A stretch of 64,000 nucleotides of DNA, taken from assembly GCF_017591425.1 (NCBI RefSeq), contig NW_024466459.1, forward strand, positions 7,874,001 to 7,938,000, read 5' to 3'. The DNA comes from Ochotona curzoniae. Lineage: Eukaryota; Chordata; Mammalia; Lagomorpha; Ochotonidae. Each line of letters opens with the position of its first letter. Positions within the stretch are counted from its first letter, which is position 1. A program made the position numbers and the translations under genes. The notes below the pieces were generated by a model, which did not search any database, was not told where the DNA came from, and saw only the letters and a program-made list of their open reading frames with translations. Shown here in pieces: positions 43,560-55,104 of the stretch.

Positions 43560-44570
43560 CTGGCTGAGCAAGGGGGTTTCACGGACACTTGGTCATCTGG
43601 GGGAGAGATGGTGACCAAGCAATCACTCCACCTGGGGACTGACCCGCACAGCTGTCCCATGCTGTCTCCCCGTGGAGCACCAGGGCCCTCTGGTTAGCTG
43701 CTGATTCCACGTGGCTCCTGGCCGCCGCCATGATGCCTCCCCCGACTCCCACCTGCTGCCCATGGTGCAGGCAAATACCCTGCCATCCTCCTTTCCTGTG
43801 CCTCCCAAGCAGGGTTGGGTGCTCGGCAAGTTCCCAACAGAGATGTCCCGGGCTTTGCAGGCCGTGCTTCCTGTGGGAATATACACTCTGCCTACAAGGT
43901 AACTGTGGCTTGGATAAGAAATGAGGTGTCCTTATGGCAGGAAGGACAGCAAGTGTGGGGGCCCTCAGCAGCTGCCCTGGAGGACAAGCGATTGAGTGGG
44001 CTCGGGGCCTGTGGAAGGCCCACATGGCATTTTCTGTCGTGGAGGCCCTGTGAGTGCACTTCTGCACTTAGCCCAGAGGCCTGGAAGCCAGGACTCTGGG
44101 CTGCTGGTTGCTCCGGACATGGCCCTGACCTGAACCACTATGGTATAAAAGCAATAGCAGAGGAGGGGAGCTTAAAACCGCGTTCCAGCCTGTGGAAGAA
44201 GAGACACAGAGCAGAGATTGGGAGAGGAGTTTAATGAAGGGTCACTGCCAACGGGAGTCCATCATTGCATCTGCAGCCCCTTGGCCTCGTGGCCAGAACT
44301 GCAGGTAGAGGATGAGCTCTGCCCTTGGCTCTCAGTCCTGGGATCCATGAATCCCAGTGTCCAGTGCTCACCTGTGAGTACTTCATGGCCAAGCCAGCTT
44401 GGGGGACAGCTTTGAATCCCCCTGACTCAACACACACTGGACAGACATTCCTTATGGCAACAGGGCCTGCCCAGTGGCCTTGAGACTTTGATTGGGTCCA
44501 ACTCTCAAAGAAACCTATAAGTCCAGGTAGTACTTTGGGGACCATGGGAGTCAAGGTGATTAAAATTCAT
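43560..44570. other. Unique sequence, no gene seen
   Basis: No repeat or domain-bearing frame. 44140-44235 is purine-rich with 'tatggtataaaagcaat', a TATA-like string without other promoter features. Confidence 0.45.
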
Positions 44571-44573
44571 GTA

Positions 44574-44836
44574 GGGGGCCAGCGTTGTGGCTCATCAGGT
44601 TGGGCTGCAGATAGTGGCAACCCATGTTGGAACATTGGTTTGAGGGCTGGCTGCTCCGCTTCTGATCCAGTGCCCTGCTAATGTGCCTGGGAAGGCAGTA
44701 GAGGATGGCTCAACTACTTGGGCCCTGCTGCGTTGAATGGAGTCCCTGGCTGTTGTCTTTGTCCTGGCCAGGCGTGGCTGCTGCAGTTTCTCTCTCTCTC
44801 TGCTTTTCAAATAAAGAAAATGAATCTATTAAAACA
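44574..44836 (+). mobile_element. Lagomorph CSINE, full length, sense
   Basis: 'gggggccagcgttgtggctc', 'atcaggttgggctgcagata', 'ggctgctccgcttctgatcc', 'gcctgggaaggcagtagagg', 'atggctcaactacttgggcc', a CT run, 'tgcttttcaaataaagaaaa'. The complete 'ggggccagcgttgtggc' head with its A box is preserved here. Confidence 0.93.
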
Positions 44837-44940
44837 AGCAGAAAGAATGGATGTGGCAAGGGAGTTTCAGTCTAGATTGAGTTTAGAAGAAAAACATGCA
44901 AATCACACTGACAGGAGAGGTAAGATATGAAGTTATTTTA

Positions 44941-45035
44941 ATTAGCAGAAGCGTCTCCTGTGTGCCAGGCACCATGCACAAGGAGTGCCACCCTGGCTGT
45001 GACCCATCCGGCTTTGCCATCCAGGAGCTGGTGGT
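44941..45035 (+). mobile_element. MIR-like fragment
   Basis: 'attagcagaagcgtctcctg' followed by 'tgtgccaggcaccatgc' follows the 'gcacctactatgtgccaggc' pattern of MIR/L2-derived sequence. Confidence 0.4.
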
Positions 45036-45039
45036 CCGG

Positions 45040-48000
45040 CGAGCAGCAGGTAGAATAAACACCACCACAGAACTTCCAAAAGTGCTTCGAAAGTGTGTGT
45101 TCCAATACAGGGTGTGTGGATTTCAAAGCTCTTTTACCCTAGCTCAGTCTTTTTCTAGACAGAAATTTGCAAAGTGAACAGGTGAACGTGAAAAGGAAGG
45201 GAAGGCGCCTGCCAGGAGAGAGCTGGGAGCTAGGGTGTCTCTTGAGGAAGGGAGAGACCTCAGCTTGTCTTGAGAGCCCTTCTCCACGTGCGTCTGGAAG
45301 CATGTGCATTGCCTGTGCGTTGCGTGAGTGTGTGTGGTAGCAACATCAGAAAACATCTGGGAGCTGATGTACCTAACCACCAACAAGCTAGTCCCCCAGC
45401 ACACACCCTACTCCTTCACCAGGGCCTGACTTTTGACCTCTGATTCTGGGAGCCCCTGATTGCCCATCTTGGGGTGGAAGCTGCACCTTGAGCTGAGCCA
45501 GCCCTGGTCACAGGTACCTGATGTGTGGCTGACACCTCCAGCCTGGCCAGGATGAGCCAGGTGGAGCAGGCCAAAGCTCTCTAGCTTGGGAAGCCGGAGA
45601 CCGGGGTTGCAGACTTGGCTCTGCCTCAGACGAGGTCACACGGCCATGGCAGAGCCCAGCCTTGACCTCTGACTTTCGGCTACCGGAGTCACTGCTCTCC
45701 TTTCCTGTTGCTTCCTGGATTCAGGTCACCTGGTCACTGATGCTGACCGTGGACATGATGGCGAGACGCCACCTTCAGAGGCCAAGAGGGGCTCAGGCCT
45801 GACCAAGACGGGGATCCCTAGGGCCATCTACATGGTGCTCAGATCTGAGATCCCGGCAGCCCCATGGGGGCTCAAGAGCAACCCACCCACACACTGGGCT
45901 CGAGACCCCCAGCCAAGTGGAACTAAGTGGGCCCTTTGTCAGCCTCTCTTCCCGACAGCTGGGACACAGGTCTTACCCTTCAGCAGGTCAACAGCTACAG
46001 TCCCCAGGGAAGCTTGGTGCACACACGTTGCGACACACAAGGGACCCTTCGACAAATGGGCACTTGGGCTCTCCAATCCAGCTACTGCGCTGGCCCCAGC
46101 ACAGATGGGCAAGAGTGGGTACAGGGGCCCCAGTAGGTATCACTACTCTTGACCTTGCTTCTCACAGAAGCCAGGAGCTCTAAGAGTGAGCCAGCCTGGG
46201 CTCTGGAGACCATCAGCCATGGGTTGGGGGGTTGGAGCCCAGCAGGTCTCTGCCTTGCGCCTCATGACTTGATCTGACTGGCAGGGGTTTGAGGTTCTCC
46301 CAGCCCAATGCTGAGCGCCCCGGGATTCTGTTTTGCATGTGATTTGCGTGCTGGGGCTGAGTGTCCCCACCCTTCTCTCCTTAGCTTTTCTCTCCTCTAT
46401 AGGGCTGAGCTAGAGTGGGCTGGTGGCTCTGCCCCATTCCTTCACCCTGGACCACCAAGCCAAGCTGGCTCAGCAGGCAGGGTGAGGTAGCAAGTCCCTA
46501 AGTATAAAAAGCAGCATGGTGACCTGGGGAGTTGGTTAAAAGTCAGGGTTTGATTAGTCAGGTCTAGGGTATGGTTCCGAGTTCGCTCTCTGGTGTGTTT
46601 TGACACTCGCAATGGGTCCTGCCCCAGAACTTCTGATGGTGTTGGTCCTGTCTTGGGGCTTAGTGAGCCTAGAAAGTCTAGCCCATGGAGTCAGAAGGGC
46701 ATGTTTGAATACCCAAGCACCTTCTGTCAGGCACAGTGATCGTAAAGGGGCTGACGGCTCCCTGTATAGCCAAAGTAACCTGCAGAACCCAGGTTGCTAA
46801 AGGAGCTGCCCTGGACCCTTGCACACGCACTCCAATCACCTGTACAGCAAAGTCACCACCATGTGACTGCCAGGTCCGGGGGCAGAAACCTCCTGGTGTG
46901 TGTAAGATTTAGAGGCTGGGGGCAGTCTCAGGAACAGAAGGCAATGGCAGGGGTGGGGGATTCTCCCATCCCTATACCCCGTCTTGCTTGGCAGACGGTG
47001 TCAAGAGGAGCTTTCATCGCACGGAAAAGCACCTGCTGGCTCTGTACCCGCAAACAGGATTGCAACAGCCTTCTCGGCTTTCCTCCAGCAAAATGGACGC
47101 CTATGGGTCCCTCCAGTGCTCCCGAGGAGCCCCTCATGGCCAGGGACAGCACGAGGAAGATGAGCTGTGTGCAAGGTGGCTGGTCCCTGCCTGGGGGCTG
47201 GGGTGTGGAGGGATGAGAGGGCTGTGAGGATGATACCGCTCAGAAAGGGTGGTGCTGCAGTATAGGAAGTGAAAGGCACCACTGGGCCAGCCTGGCTCTC
47301 CCAGGGCTGGGACTCAAACAAGGAATTGCTACCCAGGGATGGGAAGACACCCTGAATTCCAAAGCAGGGCTGGTGGGAGATAAACTTCAACCTGAAAAAA
47401 AGGGGCTACAGATTGTCTTCTTGGGGCTTCCTGGGTCCCTGCAGACCAGCTCTGACCCTCTGGCCCTGCAGCCCACACCCTGCCCAGCCCAAGTCAAACC
47501 ATCCCCCAATCCATGCCTGCTGTGCTTTTTCCTTCTCACGCCTCGCCCCACCCCTGCCCCAAGTGAGTGGCTCCCTCCTGCAACAGGAACTTACAGCTCA
47601 AACTGAAATTTAAGCTCATTGGTTTGGAGAGCTCAATCTCCAAGGAGCAGCCACAAGAACATCTGTCTTCCTCTGGAGTCCATGCCGACCTTTGAGGTGA
47701 CAAATTACAAGGAGAGGCGGCTTAGAATAAATAACCAGGCTCCCGTGTCAGGCTGGGCCTGGTGGCTCCGGCCAAAGCAGGTGGTCACCTTGGAGCTCCG
47801 CTCTGACTGATGTTCTCACTCACTCAGGTTCTACTCCCATCCCTCTCAAGCTCCATTCTTGAAGTCCCATCCTACCCCCTGGATTTGGGCTCCCGTCCTT
47901 CCCTTCCCCTGCCGGAAGTCATCAACCTCCAGCGGTCTGACCTGCAGGTCCACTTCCCTGGCGACAAGCCTGTGATGACCCTTGAACCTTCAGATGGGTG

Positions 48001-48950
48001 GTGTGGGAGCAGCAGGTGCCTGGGAAGGCGGAAGGAGAAGAGAAGGTGGTCCCTTAAGGAATGAGACATCAGGTGCTGGCATGGATTGGAGAGGGGATAA
48101 AGGAGGACCCAAAGCCACAGCCACTTCCAACCCAGGGAGACCAAGGCAGCCCCCTTGCCCAAACTCTCAGGCAGGGCAAGTGTGGAGGGCACACACCCTA
48201 GTGCCTCACTCCAGGGAAAATCCAGTGGCCTTCGGAGGTGACCTTTGGCTCCCAGAGCCAGCATCAGTGCACAGTCATGGACACAGCAAGTGGCTCCCTC
48301 AACTTCCTTCTGTGTTGGGGTCCTTTCTGTTTCCTCCAGGAACAGGGAGGAAACAGCAAAGAGGTTGGGTCAGGCTCTACCCCAGTTGCAAAGGCCGCCT
48401 GCTACAAAGTTCCAGGAAATTTGCCTGCAGCCTGCACTGTGTAAACTGGATCAGACCTGTGGATAAGTGATGGGGAGTCGAGGGGAGTGGGAAGGTTTGA
48501 ATACCAGCTCCAAGCCAGCACCTCAATTCTGGCGTGGGGGTGCAGGTCCTTGGACAGCCCTTCCTTACCACTCAGGATGGACTGGAAGGGAGGAGCCCCA
48601 GGACAGGGAGCAGAGCAGGCAGAAGCCAAGGGGCCATGCCTTAGTTTCTCCTCCTGCACCTGCCAGCAAAGCAAAGGGACCCCCTGAGAAATGTGAAGAA
48701 AAATGTGGAGAGGAGGATTCCCATAGACTACCCAGGACATGAAGCGTTAATACGATCATCCAGGCTGCTGGGAGGGAGGCGAGGAGGAGCTATTTCCAGC
48801 CCTGAGCGTGCACGCAAAGTGCTTGATGCTTAGGGGATGTGGGGCTGGCAGACATCATGCCCAAGCATGGACCAAGTGCCCAGGATGTACAGCCTGTTGC
48901 AGAGATGTGGAACTCCAGGGGCTCGAAGACTCCATCTCTGTGTCCCCGAC
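45040..48950. other. Long SINE-free unique interval
   Basis: Nearly 4 kb without a recognisable recent repeat. Open frames are modest and overlapping (45832-46152, 46794-47216, 47982-48470). I examined these for domains and found none. 47600-47740 has mild AT enrichment ('taagctcattggtttggaga'). Confidence 0.45.
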
Positions 48951-49390
48951 ATTTTTGGAGTCAGCCCAGTCACACTTGGGTGAAACTGCTTCAGCACGGC
49001 AAAGCTGTCTGACTCAGTGCCACAGCTAGCCTACCCTGCAAAACAAAGCTATAGCCCCAGAGTGTTCCATGCAGTGGGTATCAGGTGCAGCGGTGTTTTC
49101 GCAAACTCCCCAGGACATGTGCGCTTACTGCGCCAGGGTACTTTGGGGGTTTTGGATTGTCTCATTGAGGCCAACGTCGTCAAGCTTGATCATCTGCCAA
49201 TGGCGTTAAGACACACTGGGATTCGGTCTGCCCAGAGGGCTGCCAGCTTGCAAGAGAACAGACGCAAGGTTTTCAAGTGAGCATTATGCAAAGGATCTTG
49301 GAGGGTTAGGGCAAGAGTAGCTTGGCAGAGAATCAAGACTCCACTAAGCTGCCACTTGCGGGGAGGGGGAGGTGGCAAGACGAAGTCGTC
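48950..49390. other. Unresolved sequence with unusual CpG retention
   Basis: Contains 'ggccaacgtcgtcaagcttg', 'atcatctgccaatggcgtta' and 'aagacacactgggattcggt', CpG-rich yet not GC-rich. The open frame 49017-49280 covers it and ends near 'ttttcaagtgagcat', which includes a donor-like GTGAG. No family is recognised. It may be a decayed retroelement or a conserved element. Confidence 0.3.
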
Positions 49391-49399
49391 GGTTTGTCT

Positions 49400-49545
49400 T
49401 GAACATCTGTTGCACACCAGGGGCTGGGACTGCAGAGGGACACTGCTGTTTCCTGAACTCAACCCCGTGTTAGACAGGTATCCTTCCCGGATCACAGAGG
49501 AGAGGAAGACAAGAGACTCATCCCAAATCGCATAGCTGGGTGACG
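49400..49545 (+). mobile_element. MIR fragment
   Basis: 'gaacatctgttgcacaccag', 'actcaaccccgtgttagaca', 'atcacagaggagaggaagac' and 'tcatcccaaatcgcatagct' follow MIR order and spacing, including 'gcacacagctagtaagtggc'-type sequence at the end. Confidence 0.55.
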
Positions 49546-50200
49546 GTGTTCCATGGTCTTCCTGCGTTCTGTTTGAGTACAGACACCGGCTGTCTTTAAG
49601 AACAACTTTGAAACATAGAGCACGACCCTCTGGAGCCGGCTTACTGGCCAGTATAAAAAGTTCAGTTCCTTAAGCTGGCGGTCCCTCTTCTGCAACACGA
49701 CCTGCTGTGTGTGCAGGTGTCTCCTGGCCTCTTTGACTAGTCTTACAGGTACTGTGACCACTCTGGCCATCGCTCTAGTTGCAGTAACCTGCACCGGCCA
49801 GCCCCAAGCACTCCTCCAGCACCCACAAGACTGGGGCAGGCAGGGCTGACTTAAGTAGCAAACAGGGCGACACCTCAGACCCTGCACGGTCTTGATGGCT
49901 AGAGGTGGGTTGGACAACTACATCAGGAGTTAAAGAAACACGAATACTTAAGGACCAAGAGGTCCAAACTGGCTTTAGCACCCCAAATCCACTCCTCCTG
50001 AGGCTGGCAGAAACGCATTACTGCCGTTCACTTGCTGATTTCTCAGACTGGAAAGAACTGGTTTTTTTCTCCTTTCCCGTCCTAACGGCAATTCATCTGT
50101 TGTCTTTCAGTGCGTTTCACCTCGACCAATGACAGGCCACTGAGCCTCTTTGTCACACAAGTCCAAAGTCTTGGCCCAGCTAAGTTACAAGGTGGGCTTC
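49500..50200 (-). other. Unrecognised segment with 141-codon minus-strand frame
   Basis: The minus strand has an open frame at 49492-49917, rich in Arg, Val, Leu and Gln with a heptad-like hydrophobic stretch in its middle. Upstream on that strand is 'gtcattggtcgaggtgaaac'. The composition differs from the GC-rich artefact frames elsewhere. It could be a decayed endogenous retroviral or other retroelement piece; I cannot assign a family and see no matching ends. Confidence 0.25.
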
Positions 50201-50214
50201 ACTTGGAAAGGGTG

Positions 50215-50450
50215 GTTTCCTTTCGGTTCTAATTACCTTTGCTTCCAATGAGTGAGAATTAATATGCAATAGTGATTCCTAGTAGGCACTGTATAATTTT
50301 CAGCTGTTAATTATTATTATTAAAATTATTAAAAATAACTACTCCTTGTGTGCCAGGAACTTTCCAAGTGCTTTGTAAAGTGTCTTAAAGCTACTCAACA
50401 GCACTACAAATGAAGTATTTTCAACTCCAAGAAACTAGGATTGCCAGGAG
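50215..50450. other. AT-rich island plus MIR/L2-like fragment
   Basis: 50215-50330: 'ggttctaattacctttgctt', 'gagaattaatatgcaatagt' and 'tcagctgttaattattatta' look like a conserved island. 50335-50450: 'actccttgtgtgccaggaac', 'tttccaagtgctttgtaaag' and 'cagcactacaaatgaagtat' look like MIR/L2 on the plus strand. Confidence 0.4.
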
Positions 50451-50649
50451 AGCTGACATCTTGTATGCAGAACTGGTGACCCAAAAAGTCAAGTATGTGC
50501 AGCCCTAGACCCCAACTTCTCCTAACCAGGGACCCCTTTTGTAAAAACAGGTCTCTGGAGTGTCAGGCGCCTGCTCTTCAGTTGACCCATCAATGTTTCT
50601 GGCAGATTCTGAGATGTCTGGCACCCTCGCCACTGTCCCATCTGAGAAC

Positions 50650-50942
50650 ATTTCCAGGGGCAGCAGGTTCAAGTGTGCTTACAACACCAGTATCCCTTAG
50701 CAGGACCAGTATCCCAAGTCCTAGCTGCTCTGTTTCCAAGCCAGCTGCCTCTAATGTGCCTGGGAAAGCAGCAGAAAATGAGCCAAGTGTTTAAACCTCT
50801 GATACCCACATGGGAGACTTGGAGGATACTCCAGGCTTCTGGCTTCAGCCTGGCCCAGCCCATGGGGAGTGAACCAGATGGACAACATTTCTCTCTGTCC
50901 CCTCTTCTGTCACTCTGCCTTTCAAATAAATCTTCCATCACC
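50650..50942 (+). mobile_element. Lagomorph CSINE, sense
   Basis: 'gcaggttcaagtgtgcttac', 'ctagctgctctgtttccaag', 'gcctgggaaagcagcagaaa', 'catgggagacttggaggata', 'ggggagtgaaccagatggac' and 'ctgcctttcaaataaatctt'. Followed directly by a 47-bp tandem duplication. Confidence 0.88.
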
Positions 50943-51040
50943 CCCAAAATAATCCTGTACACTATAGTTAACTCATAACCTTCCTCAGTCCCAAAATAAT
51001 CCTGTACACCGTAGTTAACTCATAACCTTTCTCAGTCCCA
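50943..51040 (+). repeat. 47-bp tandem duplication
   Basis: 'cccaaaataatcctgtacac' begins at 50943 and again at 50990. The copies differ at two sites ('actatagtt' against 'accgtagtt', and 'ccttcctc' against 'cctttctc'). A third copy starts at 51037 ('cccaaactgcc') and diverges. Located between two oppositely oriented SINEs. Confidence 0.9.
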
Positions 51041-51067
51041 AACTGCCTGCTTTTGATAACTTTTTAG

Positions 51068-51412
51068 TTATGTTTATACATATTCAATTTATATTTATGG
51101 GAGTCAGATATATAAATGTACTTATATATGGAAGCCAGAGTTATTGAAAAGGAGAGATGGCCAGAGAAAACAGAGGAGGAAACTCTTCCATCTGCTACTT
51201 CGTTTTGTAGATGGCTACAACGGACCAGACTGAAGCCATGAGCCAGGAGTTTTAAACCAGGTTTCCCATGGGGGTGGCAGGGGTCCAAATACATGAACTA
51301 GCTTCCACAGCTTTTCTCAGGCCATTAGCAGCAGGGAACTAGGTCAGTTTGGACATGAGCTATGTGGGATGCCAATGGTACCTTTCACCTGCGATACTAC
51401 AATGCTGATCTA
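51068..51412 (-). mobile_element. CSINE, antisense, diverged
   Basis: A long AT-rich inverted tail with 'tatttatgggagtcagatat' and a second partial tail ('tatatatggaagccagagtt'), then 'cttccatctgctacttcgtt', 'gccatgagccaggagtttta', 'aggccattagcagcaggga' and 'ggatgccaatggtacctttc'. The doubled tail suggests an insertion or local duplication. Confidence 0.82.
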
Positions 51413-51414
51413 GA

Positions 51415-53960
51415 GGATTTCTCTTTCTACACAAGCCCGACCCTTGCCTCCCCCCAATGTTGAAGGATGTGGCTTCCACACCTTCTGACATGGGCTGCCC
51501 CTTGACGTCACTGAGCAGTTAAGCGTGGCTGGCACCCACCCCCTTTGATTGTCTCGGGCTTGGTAAGTCCCTCCTGCTTCTGCCCCATAACAAGAGGAGC
51601 CTCAGCAGAGTTTGGGGGTGCCCTTGGTGCACCCCACAGCAGTTGGTCACAGGAGATGGAAGTTGCATGTGGGTTGAGAATGAGAAGATGGGGACTCCAA
51701 AGAAGCTTCTTCTGCCTGGACTCGGGTCTCATGTCAGGAAAGCATCAGGAACATTGCTATCTCCTTTCATACCCAGCCTGTCCCTGTGGAGAACTCCCCG
51801 TATTTATCCTTGTAACCAGAGCTGCTTCCTTGGGATTGCCCATCTTGTGCCAATATTTGGAAAAAGCCCTCAGGGAAATGCAGTCTGGTCAATGGAGGTT
51901 AGCCAGAGTCCTCAAGATGTTCAGGTCCCAGAAGCCTGGGTGGGCCCCTGCAGTACCTGTCTTAACTCCTGCACGTACAGGTGCACACACCTGGTGGGGC
52001 AGGAGGACGGCCAGGGCAGAGCACATCTGTCACCCTGGACTTTGCCCCTGCTCTCTGAGGACAGCCAGGGTGCTGCTTTGCCACAGGAATGAAGTCCTCA
52101 CAGGAGACATATAGGGAATCAACCAGTGCTACCCAGTGACCCAGAGAGCTTTACTGGGATCAAAAACTCCAGCCCAGGCTGTCTAGGGGTGGGCATCACT
52201 CCAGGACTACAGCAGAGCAGGAGGGAAGTGCCTGTTCTCTGCACCAGACTTGCAGAGTTCATCAGAGAGCTGGCCCTGGTGGCTTGGGAGCCCCGGGCAG
52301 GCTCTGGATGTAGTTCCTGTGCAGGTGCTGGAGTCTGGCTGGTTGTTCCAAAGCTGGGTGCTTCGGGTCTTTTGGGAATGGAAAGATGGGAGTTTGGGGG
52401 AGTCGTGGCCGCGTCCCCCCACCAATGCTAGTTGGAGGGATCATTCATTCTTGTACTCATTTGTTCACCAGCTTACTCATTTGCCTTTAATCTCCTTCTG
52501 TTAGGAGCTTAGCGTGGGTAAGGTGCCCCGCCCTGTCTCAGGACTCTTGGGTCTGACCCCCTCCACCTTCTTGCAGAAACTAAAAGGACATGTGAGTGTG
52601 GCATGGGCTAAAGTCCGGGCAGGCTTGTCTGCAGCTGGGTGCTGGCACAGCCTTGGCAGGAGTCTAAGCACCCCTGGGAGAAGGTGTCAGGTCCAGATCT
52701 CCATCGCCACCTCATAACCTGGCATTGTCCTTTGCATGCAAAAGGGAACTTGATGGACGCCTGTGAATGAGAAGATGGGTGTGTGTCTTTGACATACGAA
52801 CACTCAGATACGTCTTTACACATCGCTGGGTTCCCACAGCCATGGGTCACTGCCTTTGTATGTTCATACAGCCCTGTGCATGTGTGCATGCATGTGAGGG
52901 CACATATGAGGAAGAGGATGGCCCTGGCGCACGTGGTCCCGCAGTGTTCAGGACGTGGGACAGCCCTGCTCCCTGCTATCTGCCTTCGAGAGATCCATCT
53001 ACATTTTCCACACACGCCGTGCTGCTCCCTGGATTCTCAAATATTTATGCTCCTATATTTAAAATCCGTGAAATTTCTCTTCCTCATCCTGTATGCTGGT
53101 GTGTGTGTGTGTCCCCTGGCAAAGGGGCCCTCAGACCTAGCCACTCTTTTCACCCCCAAGCTGAGGTCCCAGAGGGATCCAAGGATGCTACGACCACACT
53201 GGCTTCTGACAAATTCTGAGTGATGATCCCAGCCCTGGAGGAGTGGGGAACACTCCCAAAGAGAGGGGCCCCTGTCCGGGAGGCATCTCCTGCAGCTGCC
53301 GTGAGTTCTGTGGAGGAGCTAATGGGTGGCAGCCCTGTGGCTTCGACACAGGCTCTGGGTCAGCACCGCCAGTGCCTGGGCTTCTGGCAGCTTTGGAGGG
53401 CCTCTGGAAGGATAGAGAACACAAATGGCTGTGAGATGGAAGCCATGAGAACGAATGCATCTGAAGTCCGAGTTTGAAGTCCACATCTGCTCCCTGGCAG
53501 TAGACCTGCAAGACCCAGGGGACCACAGAGTCTGTGGTCTCCCACTGGGTTTGGGCCCCAGGAAAGGAGGTGAGCCAGTCATTCTGGCCTCTGGCCCACA
53601 TGGTCACCTCTAGACGGCTTGGGCTTTCATGTGGCAGCCCCTCCCTTGCCATGTCCCTGGCCTGGGTCATGGCTGTCGCTGCTCTGCCCCCACCTCCCAG
53701 GCTCTGGCTGCTCAGTTTAGCTGCTGCTAATCCTGAGACTGCGGCGTCACTCACCCTCCCCTTGGAAACCAGCTCCTTTATTCTTGCTCCAAGCCATCCC
53801 CGTTGGAGTGTTTCTCAGAGTAGATTAGGTTGAGGGGACCTTGTGCCAACTGCTTGCCCTCACAGACTGGCACATGCATGCAGGTGGGGACTGGATCTCT
53901 GCTCCCTGCGTGTCTTGTGCCAGCACCCTCCAGTAACCACATGACTAAGAGTGCCCAGTG
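51415..53960. other. Unique sequence, no gene seen
   Basis: About 2.5 kb without recent repeats. The frame 51545-52114 (189 codons) overlaps another at 51643-52092 in a different frame. Neither shows a domain. 52790-52910 contains ACATATG/CATGCATG-type alternating sequence; 53040-53085 is an AT-rich patch ('aaatatttatgctcctatat'). Confidence 0.45.
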
Positions 53961-53970
53961 TGCTAGAAGT

Positions 53971-54016
53971 CTTTTTATTTATTTATTTATTTGAACCAGC
54001 CATGTTCACTCCCTCC
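53971..54016 (-). mobile_element. CSINE tail remnant with (ATTT)n
   Basis: 'tttttatttatttatttatt', then 'tgaaccagccatgttcactc'. Only the inverted tail and a little of the 'ggttcactcc' block remain. Confidence 0.6.
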
Positions 54017-54819
54017 AAAAGCCTTTCATTCTCAGGAAAAATCTGCTAACAAGAACCCTGGGTTGGCTGTAGCTGGTGCCAGCCTCCGTGCCTCCTGACT
54101 CTGTGGAGAGGGCTGGCTCTTGGCCAGGAGCTGCAAGCCTGTGGCAGGCGACTGGGTGCTATCCCAAGTGTCAGACATGCTATGCATCGTTGTCGCCCAA
54201 CTCTTCCGGCGAGAATTCCAAGGGAAACGAGATTCTGTTCTGGCCTCTTTCTTTGGAGCCTTTCTCAAGGACTTGAAATTCCTTTTGAATTATCTGGATA
54301 GTCCTCTTTTTATAGAAAACAGGAAAAACCCAGCAGCTTCCTCCCTGTGAAGTTAGCACTTCATCTCGCCCAAGAGTCGGCAGACTCATCATACTGCGGC
54401 TGGCTTTACTCAAGGATGGTAGAGAAGGCAGCCTTAAGAATAACAACCCTAACACAAAGGGATCTGTTCTGGGTGAGTGGGTGCACCTGTCGCTGGCCCA
54501 ACATGCCAGGTGGATATTAACTTGCCAGTTCTCCTGTGTGGCGAGTCATTCCCTTTATTTCATAAGGGATACAAGTTATAACTGCTCCAGAGGAGTCCCC
54601 AGTGGCACCATCCCTCAGAAGCACCATGCTTGCCCCCGGGGATTCATCGGAAACCATCATGGGCTCCACTAACTCCTGCTTGGAAACAGTCACCCCTGCA
54701 TCACCAGGTTAAGCCTTGGAAGTGGAAGCGTTCTGTCCAGGCTGTTTAGTCTGGATGGGACAGTCATACTGCTGTAGCATCCCCAAACCTCAGTTACTCA
54801 AAAACAGGAGCATATGCCA

Positions 54820-55100
54820 GGAAGTGAGGTCGGCTCTCACGTCACCACTCCAATGCCTGAGCTGATGTGTGGGCAGCTTTGGAGGGGTCTCTGCCACAGA
54901 GGGAGGAGAGGACCTGGAAGACCACAATGTCCAGGAACTCGGTCCTGGTCTCCCAGGTGGACCATCTTCGGCTGCCTTTCCAGGCACATTGGCAGGGAGC
55001 TGCATTGGAGGCAGAGCAGCCAGGACTAGAATAGGCATTCCGATATGGTAGGCCAGCACTGTAAGAGACGGCTTGACCCACTTCACCTTCACATCAGCCC
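54820..55100 (-). mobile_element. CSINE, antisense, partial
   Basis: 'ctggtctcccaggtggacca', 'gctgcctttccaggcacatt', 'ggcagggagctgcattggag', 'gcagagcagccaggactaga' and 'tattccgatatggta'-like sequence. The tail part before 54900 is poorly recognisable. Confidence 0.7.
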
Positions 55101-55104
55101 CTCT

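Noticed and set aside
44140..44170. TATA-like 'ggtataaaagc' as a possible promoter
   Set aside because: No CpG island, initiator, CCAAT or downstream exon; single TATA strings are common by chance.
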